64,000 nucleotides of DNA, from assembly GCA_029582155.1 (NCBI GenBank), contig CM055903.1:36126353-36190352 (forward strand). The letters run 5' to 3'. This document shows positions 57,500-64,000 of the stretch, in pieces (position 1 is the stretch's first letter; every line of letters begins with the position of its first letter). The notes below the pieces were generated by a model, which worked only from the letters and a program-made list of their open reading frames with translations, did no database searches and had not been told where the DNA came from. A program made the position numbers and the translations under genes. The stretch comes from Panopea generosa. Taxonomy: Eukaryota > Mollusca > Bivalvia > Adapedonta > Hiatellidae.

Positions 57500-60400
57500 A
57501 CAATATACTTGTACTTTTGTTTAGCTTACGTAATTGAATGGTTAGTTTATGACATGTGTTGACAGTAGCTTACATAACTGTAATTATCACTATTATCAGA
57601 ATTTTGGTGATGATATTTAAGCCCGGTCAAAAGGTCTTTAATTTGATAGGCAGGTGATTTACTTACCTATCCATTAAGGACGATTGCGATAACGTTTTTT
57701 TATGTGCACAAATTCATCGTACAAAGGGAAACAATTTTGTCGAGACCTGCCAGAGTCACTACATACCGCTTTACTTGACCCTATTTCGGATGTTTGTTTT
57801 TTAAAAAACCCTAAACAGTTAAATAAGTATGTTTTTGAGGAGGTAATACCAAAAAAATGTTTTTGTTATTTCTGACATTACATTAAATTTAAATACTGGG
57901 AAGTTTCATAAAATTCTATCCATAGGAAAAATGTGACAAAAACAATTATAGCAATCGTCTTTAAAGCGCTGTACGCTTATATGTTCAATTATAATAGCCC
58001 ATAAACACATGTGTTCACGTTCATTGCACGCAAAAAACAATATTTGATATATCATAAGGTTAAATGTACACGTTTTACATATATCGGTTGTATGGTATGA
58101 TAATAGATTACATAGTATCTTAGCCGCACTGAAACAATACATTTTCACAGACGGGTACTTATGACTAAGTTTTCAAAGAACACAAGGGTCTTGAAAGTCA
58201 AAAGTGGAAAAGTATTGCTCAATCGATAAAGTTTGACACATTGTTCTTGTTCATATTTAGTAACATAGCATTGAAGTATAGTACGTGCCTTTAACTAGCA
58301 CCTTTATACAATCACGGTGAGTCAATATGTTTGCAGTATTCTGAATATGTTGGGCAAAAAACCTCAACAATGTCTCTCAATGCAATAAGCCTGTGAACGA
58401 ATATTTGTTTAGTTAAAATAGTTACATGATAATCTACAGAACTGTCTCAGGAACTGTAGCTTTTTTAAGTCAAATTTTATTAAGATCGGTAAAGTTCCTA
58501 TCTAAATCAAAGCTGTGTCATTTTGTGCTTAGAGAGGCAATAGTTGTATATACTTTATGCAGAATCGATAGAGGCGCACAAGTACCAGTACATACATTGA
58601 GTCATATAGGTCGACAGTCCGCACCTGCATAATACCAGTGACAGCGGATTATATCGTTATCGGTAATGCTAAATACGTAATGTTCCCCGTAGCTTTGTGC
58701 TAGCATCTAGAACATTTTCATTGATAGGAGAATACTTTTTCAATTCAATTCCCAGATGAGTTTAGTTGACTTCTTCCGGGATAAAATCAGTACATAGCCT
58801 ACAGATCATTGCACTGTTATCAAAATCCGACTTCAATTCATTGTATACGACAACAGCACATAAAGCTAGGTAATACTCGAAGCGCCAGTTCAAAGCGTAT
58901 CATGTTTTAAGCATTTTTGCGAGACCATTTACCGGGAGTGAAATTAATACCATGTGATCTTCTACGGTAGGGCTGCACATATTCATATTACATAAGCCTG
59001 GTCCTTAGTTAGCGTTTTCTACTCTGTAACTTAAGCATATATTAAATACAGGGTAGTTGAGCTTTTCCCGCCTTGTCTTGTACATAGAGTAACGTCACAC
59101 CAGTCCGAGACAAATGCCCGGATCCGAACACTGCGATAAATATTCACAAGGCATAGTCAAGTTGCAAATGCCTCATTCGTGAAGTTTGTATAACAGGACA
59201 TCGTGCAAAACTCTATCACAGGTTTGGTGACTGTCAAGATAGCATGTTTTCTGTAACATATAGAATTATATAACGAAGGTTGAACGACGTCATAATACAT
59301 CCAAGCTGTTTCTGAAACATCCCTTGCTGCGGACTGAGTTTAGATATATTTTCTTCCACTTTTTTAGCAAAGAAAAAGCATATTTATACACAGTTTAATT
59401 ATGGAAGGCGTAAACGTTATAGCTCTGTAAATTTATGGATCGTCTTTTCTTTCTCTACCACCTTTACACAATAGTGACACTCACCCCGGTCCGGTCATAA
59501 CAAGTGAATTATAGTCCGTTTTTCTTTTTGAGGACGGTTGCAAATATATAGGTCATCGGTTCATGGAAGATTGGTGCAGGTACTCAATCACGGACCTGAG
59601 AAAATTAATCGCTTTACCGATACTGTTCAATAATGAACTTGCCCAATTATCAATGACTTTGAATCGACTGTAAATTTCAAATATACAAAAATAATATTCA
59701 TGCATTTCTGTTTTCATTTCAAAGACACATGCTTTTTTGACAACGTTTTGACAACTTGATATTGAGCTAAGTCGAGCAACTGCTTTTTCTAATTTACAGT
59801 AAAAAGTCTAAATCTACAGCATGAATCCGGGTTATAAATCCCCACTAGTCCAATTATAAACTTGAAAAATGACAAGGGATAATTAAGCTTCCATAGTTCT
59901 GTGATGCCTATTAAATTACAGAGGAGTGACAGATAACGATTAAACCATATCACAGTACAATTTGAAGTTGTATTGGCTGCAATTACATCCGCATCTAAGT
60001 TTCAGTGATCACTTTCTGAAAATACTAGCTATTCTACACGTGGTATGATAAGTATATTAATTTAATACAGAGTTAAAAAAAAAGAGAAAAATATAACCAA
60101 ATTTCTTCTTCTACCTGCATCATTTCTAGGTTCGTAGTATCCAAGGGAGATAATAGTGAGTAACAAGGAAGTACAGCAAAATGTTTAGAATACTTTACTA
60201 TAAAACTATAACATATTTTACCAGACAACAATGTTTTGTTTTTCAGTGTTATAAGACTGATACAGTAAGCAATGTGTTTTTCAAGATATCATCGTTATGA
60301 TGACGTGACCATTTGATCACCATTTAAGAGCAAGTCTCATAGTTTGATAATGCATAATGATTTATTGGTATCATGTGTGTCAGTGTGTGTGAAACAATAT

Positions 60401-60529
60401 ATCCCTTTTCAATAAAACAATTTACATTACTATAATCTCGTTTCAGCGTACTGGTCAAACCTTATAAATCGCTTTTACCGGTACGTGTGTTTACTTACGT
60501 TGCGTGACTTCCGCTATTGTTAAAGCTTG
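57500..60529. other. Unique sequence, no gene recognised
   Basis: Frames at 57906-58148 (minus) and 58426-58632 (plus) have no recognisable content. No tandem structure. Confidence 0.45.
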
Positions 60530-61140
60530 GTTACAACGAACCCACGATGCATTTGTGCTACGACACTACAGAAAATCTGGGCAAATCGTGGGCTATCGGG
60601 GGTCTTTGCAAGACAGTCCTACGAAATTGTGAGCATCGTGGCATCGACTTGCCGTCGTGAGGTAAAATTGGACATGCACCCTTATTGCTCTATGATTTTT
60701 TGTGGTATCTATGTCTTGTGGCTGTCGTGAGTCTGTCCTACGAAAGTCTTGTGACTGTCGTGCGATAAATATCTTGTTGTGGATGTCAGAAGAAATTGTT
60801 TTAGTCCAACAATCTTAAACTGTCGCACGATTGTCCTACGACTGTCTTACCACTGTAGTACGATTGTCCTACGACTGTCTCATGAATATTATATTTCGTA
60901 AGAGGCTCGCACAACATTGCAAGTCTGTCGTGCGTTAGTTTTGAAACATATTTTTGTTTTTTGAGGTTATATAGCTCGAGCGAAAGAATGCTCGGGAGAC
61001 GGACGCGCGAGTGTCCCACGAGTGTCCCACGACTGTTGTGCGGCAGTCTTGCGTGAATAACGACCAACGACAACTCGCGATGGTCCAACGACTGTCGCAC
61101 GACTGAATTGCCACACGACCACAACATGACCGCGACATAT
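60530..61140. repeat. Degenerate block of gtcctacgac and gtcgcacgac-like motifs
   Basis: A GC-richer stretch of 610 bp with at least fifteen copies of a ten-base motif: gtcctacga at 60617, 60736, 60830, 60866; gtcgcacga at 60823 and 61094; gtcccacga at 61012 and 61024. Spacing is irregular and the order is not tandem. Frames of 67-124 codons here read the motif and are not genes. It looks like the body of a short non-autonomous element, but no terminal repeats were found. Confidence 0.6.
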
Positions 61141-62477
61141 ACCTTTTTTCTGTCGCGTCCCCATCGCCAAACCATCTTTAATGTGTCATAGCCCTTGTGA
61201 CCACTCGAAATATATTTCGTTCATGTTGCAAGATCAGGCTACGACAAATATTTTATGGTTCTACCACGACAAAATTTCGGACGATCTGTTGTGCCCGGGG
61301 CTTAAGTATTTAAAACAATATAATTCGGAAAGGACCATAGAGTTTGCTACAAATAGAGTCTTCATTCGATTTTCTGTCAAAACATAAAGAATAGTTTCAA
61401 ATATTTAAATCCCAACATTTTCCAAAAATAAAGTATTGAGCCAAATATCTCTTTTTTGCCATTACATGTGTCGACTTGTATTGCCGATAGCGTGATACCT
61501 GCCGATATCGTGAGCGCTCATCAATGTCTGAAAAAGCAGGCAGATTATTGGAGATTGGTGAACCATTCTGTGAATATTGGACTGTACATCGTCTATATAT
61601 TAGTTGATGAGACCAGCGTAGCTGCATTACGCTGTAGATAATTCATGTGGCACCCAGTCTATCGACCCGGGTCGAACACAAGAAATTGATATTTCATTCG
61701 TTAAAAGTGAAAGTAAGGTTCTGTGTCGTGGATTAACATGTGAAGATTAAACATTGCATTGATCTTTCATTTATCATAAAGTACGTGCGGCTAAGGAGGA
61801 TATCGGGTGTTTTGTTTGGAAAATAATCGACAATAACAAAATGCTTGTTCAATACGTAACAGTGACTTTTGTTGAATAATAAAATTGTGAAGTTAGTCTT
61901 GCTTGAGTACATGACATTTCGATCGATAATAATTATGTTTACAAGACCGGTGCAATGGTTGTAGCAGAGAGGGTCATTGGTATTCGTGTTTAATTATTGT
62001 ACATCTGGTCTGGAGGACTGCTGAGAAACACCATGTGAAAATACGAATGTGTTTTAGATGTAGTTTGTTTAGTAACTACAATATATTGTATAAAAAGCAA
62101 ATTGAGGTGTGATGTTGTTACCATTACCAGAAGTGTAGCGGTTGAGAGATCTTACCATTACGACTATACAGAGGTTTTGTGTATGTTATTTGCTTAGTAG
62201 ATGTAGTGAAATTGTAAATTGGAACGTTTGTAAGCATAACCTCCATGTGTATACGTTAATATTTACGTACATCTTAGGCTCCTCACATTGAAATATACTA
62301 TCTGCATGTGAGGAATATAGCTTGATATATAACTACATATGTATATATCTAAATATAAACGTTACTAGTGTAATAACGCTCGTGTTAATTAGTCTGAGGA
62401 GTGTGTATCTGATATACTATAGAAGGTACGTTACATAAGTTCTAAAAAAGGAAGTTGTTTTTCATTTTGTTTTCGCA
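61141..62477. other. Upstream region of the candidate gene at 62478
   Basis: No recognisable coding sequence. The final 200 bp before the ATG lack a clear TATA box in the expected position; tatgtatatatctaaatata at 62339 is the nearest candidate. Confidence 0.4.
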
Positions 62478-62578
62478 ATGAAGGATATTACACACATTCT
62501 AATACTGACACTTGTACTGAGTTGTGCATGGTCGTACCACGACATCAGTAACGTAGAGCCATCGATACTAGCTGACCA
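62478..62578 (+). CDS. First coding exon of a secreted or membrane protein, unknown family
   Basis: The ATG at 62478 (context cgcaATGa) opens MKDITHILILTLVLSCAWSY and then HDISNVEPSILAD. The start is a textbook signal peptide: a charged K/D start, a hydrophobic core ILILTLVL, and small residues ending AWS with likely cleavage before YHD. The exon ends after 33 codons plus two bases (phase 2) at a strong 5' splice donor, ca|gtaagt, at 62579. In unspliced form the frame stops at once (cag taa), which fits an exon end. No later exon was identified up to 64000, so the product is unknown. It is the best candidate host gene in the window. Confidence 0.55.
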
Positions 62579-63380
62579 GTAAGTAATTCATTATCTTGTA
62601 GTCGTAGGTTACAAATTCTATTTACATTTTTAATCAAATAACTGTTGTCCTTATTACATGTAAAGTTATGGATTTAAAAGTAACTGTCACTTAATAATCA
62701 GTGCTGTTTTGTTTTCTTCATACTTTTTTTTATATTTGCATTATATTTGTAAATGGCGTAAATCTCCATTAACGAGCTGTTTGCGGCCATTTGCCTTTAG
62801 TTAGTATAATAGTGTTATAATGTTGTTATAATGTTGTTAAAACGAAACGAAACATTATCAATAGAAAAAAACAACAGATGAAACAAATATGAAAACTCGA
62901 CTAGACAGACTAGACAGGGGTGTTTGTCATAGGTTTCTTTAATTGAACATAAAATTAAATGGTACTGAGGATATGCCAGAAGCCAACAGACAACGTTCAA
63001 TAAACTTGTATTTGCACTTCATGTGTTTTCATTGGTTCGTTATAAAGATTATGTTTACGTGAATTAAGCGCTGTCCATTGTACTTCGATTAACCAAATGA
63101 AGTGTCTTATTTATGGAGCGAAGTCGAATAAGTAGTTATTGTGTTTGTTATAGTTGTTTTGTATCATTACAGAGAATAGTTTTGAAGTGAATGGGCATAT
63201 AATATCATTTTACGTCAAGCTGAGTTCACCGCTAGTCTTTATTTTGAATATGAATCCGTCAATCTATCCGTCAGTGTCATTATCGATCAAGTGTGTTATA
63301 AGAATTTATGAGTGAGTTGAATCTAAGAAAATAAACCATAATCACATTGAAAGTGAGTCTGTATTACTTAAAACATCACA
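62579..63380 (+). other. Presumed first intron, left part
   Basis: Starts with GTAAGT at 62579. The sequence is AT-rich, with no second exon that I can support. The intron presumably extends past the SINE at 63515. Confidence 0.4.
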
Positions 63381-63381
63381 A

Positions 63382-63405
63382 GCACGCACGCACGCACGCA
63401 CGCAC
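63382..63405 (+). repeat. (GCAC)n microsatellite
   Basis: Six copies of gcac, then gtacag. Confidence 0.95.
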
Positions 63406-63514
63406 GTACAGATGTACAAACGGACAAACGCTGGCAAATACACACACTTATACACACTTTAATAAAACATGACTTCGATATGTACAAGGCGGAATTTTAT
63501 CTACTTAAACGATC

Positions 63515-63806
63515 GTAAAGGTGGTCTAATGGTAGAACGTCCGCTTCGGATGCGGAAGGTTGTGATTTCTATCCCCGACCGGATCTTACAAATGAAAACA
63601 CGCTACAAGAAGCATCTTGCTTGGCGCACAGCATTGAGCAAGTTAGTCCAAGGTCTTGTTGGCCCGTTGTCAGTTTAGCGTATCATACCATGTGTCTGAT
63701 GCATGATTCTTCAGTGTAGCAGCGCTCAGAATGCTGTCTCAAGTAGCCGCCGTCGCGATATGACTGAAAGATCGTTGATAACAACTCTAAACCCCAAACA
63801 ACAACA
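63515..63806 (+). mobile_element. tRNA-derived SINE of a type widespread in molluscs
   Basis: The head ggtggtctaatggtagaacg, then tccgcttcggatgcggaagg, corresponds to the D and anticodon arms of a tRNA, with ccgc pairing with gcgg around a seven-base loop. The B-box is damaged (gtgatttctatcc). The body has gcatcttgcttggcgcacag, then cagcattgag, ttggcccgttgtcag, and cttcagtgtagcagcgc, and the end reads cgatatgactgaaagatcg, then taaaccccaaacaac. This order matches SINEs that I recall from many mollusc genomes; the match is from memory. A 69-codon frame across it is not a gene. Confidence 0.82.
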
Positions 63807-64000
63807 TCTTCTTAACCTCATTTCGCTTCGTAAAACAATCAATAAACCTTTATTGATTAATTGCTGCTGCCATATACGAGAAGTTAACTTTCACTTTTTC
63901 TAAACTAAACGTATATAACAGAATCAATACAACAGCCAATTTCCTAACTGTAAGTATTTTCACATGCTATTTGTTGTTTAGTCCATCTAATGAGCGTTTG
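63807..64000. other. Unique AT-rich sequence to the window end
   Basis: Nothing recognised. Confidence 0.4.

Noticed and set aside
63515-63585. Proline tRNA (CGG anticodon)
   Set aside because: The anticodon arm pairs, but the B-box is damaged and the downstream sequence is a SINE body.

Overview
This window looks like nuclear DNA of an invertebrate animal, most likely a mollusc and possibly a bivalve. It is AT-rich and has no prokaryotic features. It carries non-LTR retrotransposon remnants, several tRNA-derived SINEs and spliced-gene signals. The SINE at 63515-63806 is recalled as a type widespread in molluscs. The phylum call is inference; no search was run.

About 28 kb (roughly 44 %) is tandem repeat, in nine or more unrelated families with units of 5, 28, 30, 31, 38, 48/52, 63, 67 and 70 bp. 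From left to right: a 70-bp satellite (1-3400), broken by a 5'-truncated LINE (3410-5115) and resuming in opposite orientation (5748-5940); a 31-bp array (6310-10636); a 28-bp array with a 140-bp higher-order period (11930-13510); a 30-bp array and a pentanucleotide array (15712-17346); a quiet AT-rich stretch with one decayed gene of the FTGCDT type (21520-22112); a 38-bp array (22790-25240); a second LINE relic (25436-26360); and a 48-bp array (26940-31469 and 38339-39898). A block of exactly 35 copies of a 52-bp variant sits inside that last array. Further right come a 63-bp array (44392-47855), a 67-bp array (53030-57499), and a mostly unique right end.

The most notable object is a 6,867-bp element at 31470-38336. 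It sits inside the 48-bp satellite, is bounded by about 35-bp terminal inverted repeats and is flanked by a TA duplication. It carries subterminal GC-rich repeats, two inward-facing promoter-like modules (YY1-like, CRE and ETS motifs), a frameshifted ORF resembling the P2X7 intracellular (P2X7_C) domain, a small secreted-peptide-like ORF on the other strand, and nested SINEs. No transposase was recognised, so its class is open.

Real host coding sequence is scarce. The best candidate is a signal-peptide first exon at 62478-62578 ending in a GTAAGT donor. A weaker one is a TATA box, short ATG exon and donor at 14453-14653. Most long open frames are by-products of stop-free tandem repeats; this includes the 1,197-codon frame over the 63-bp array, which is open in several other frames too and shows no third-position bias in its variants.
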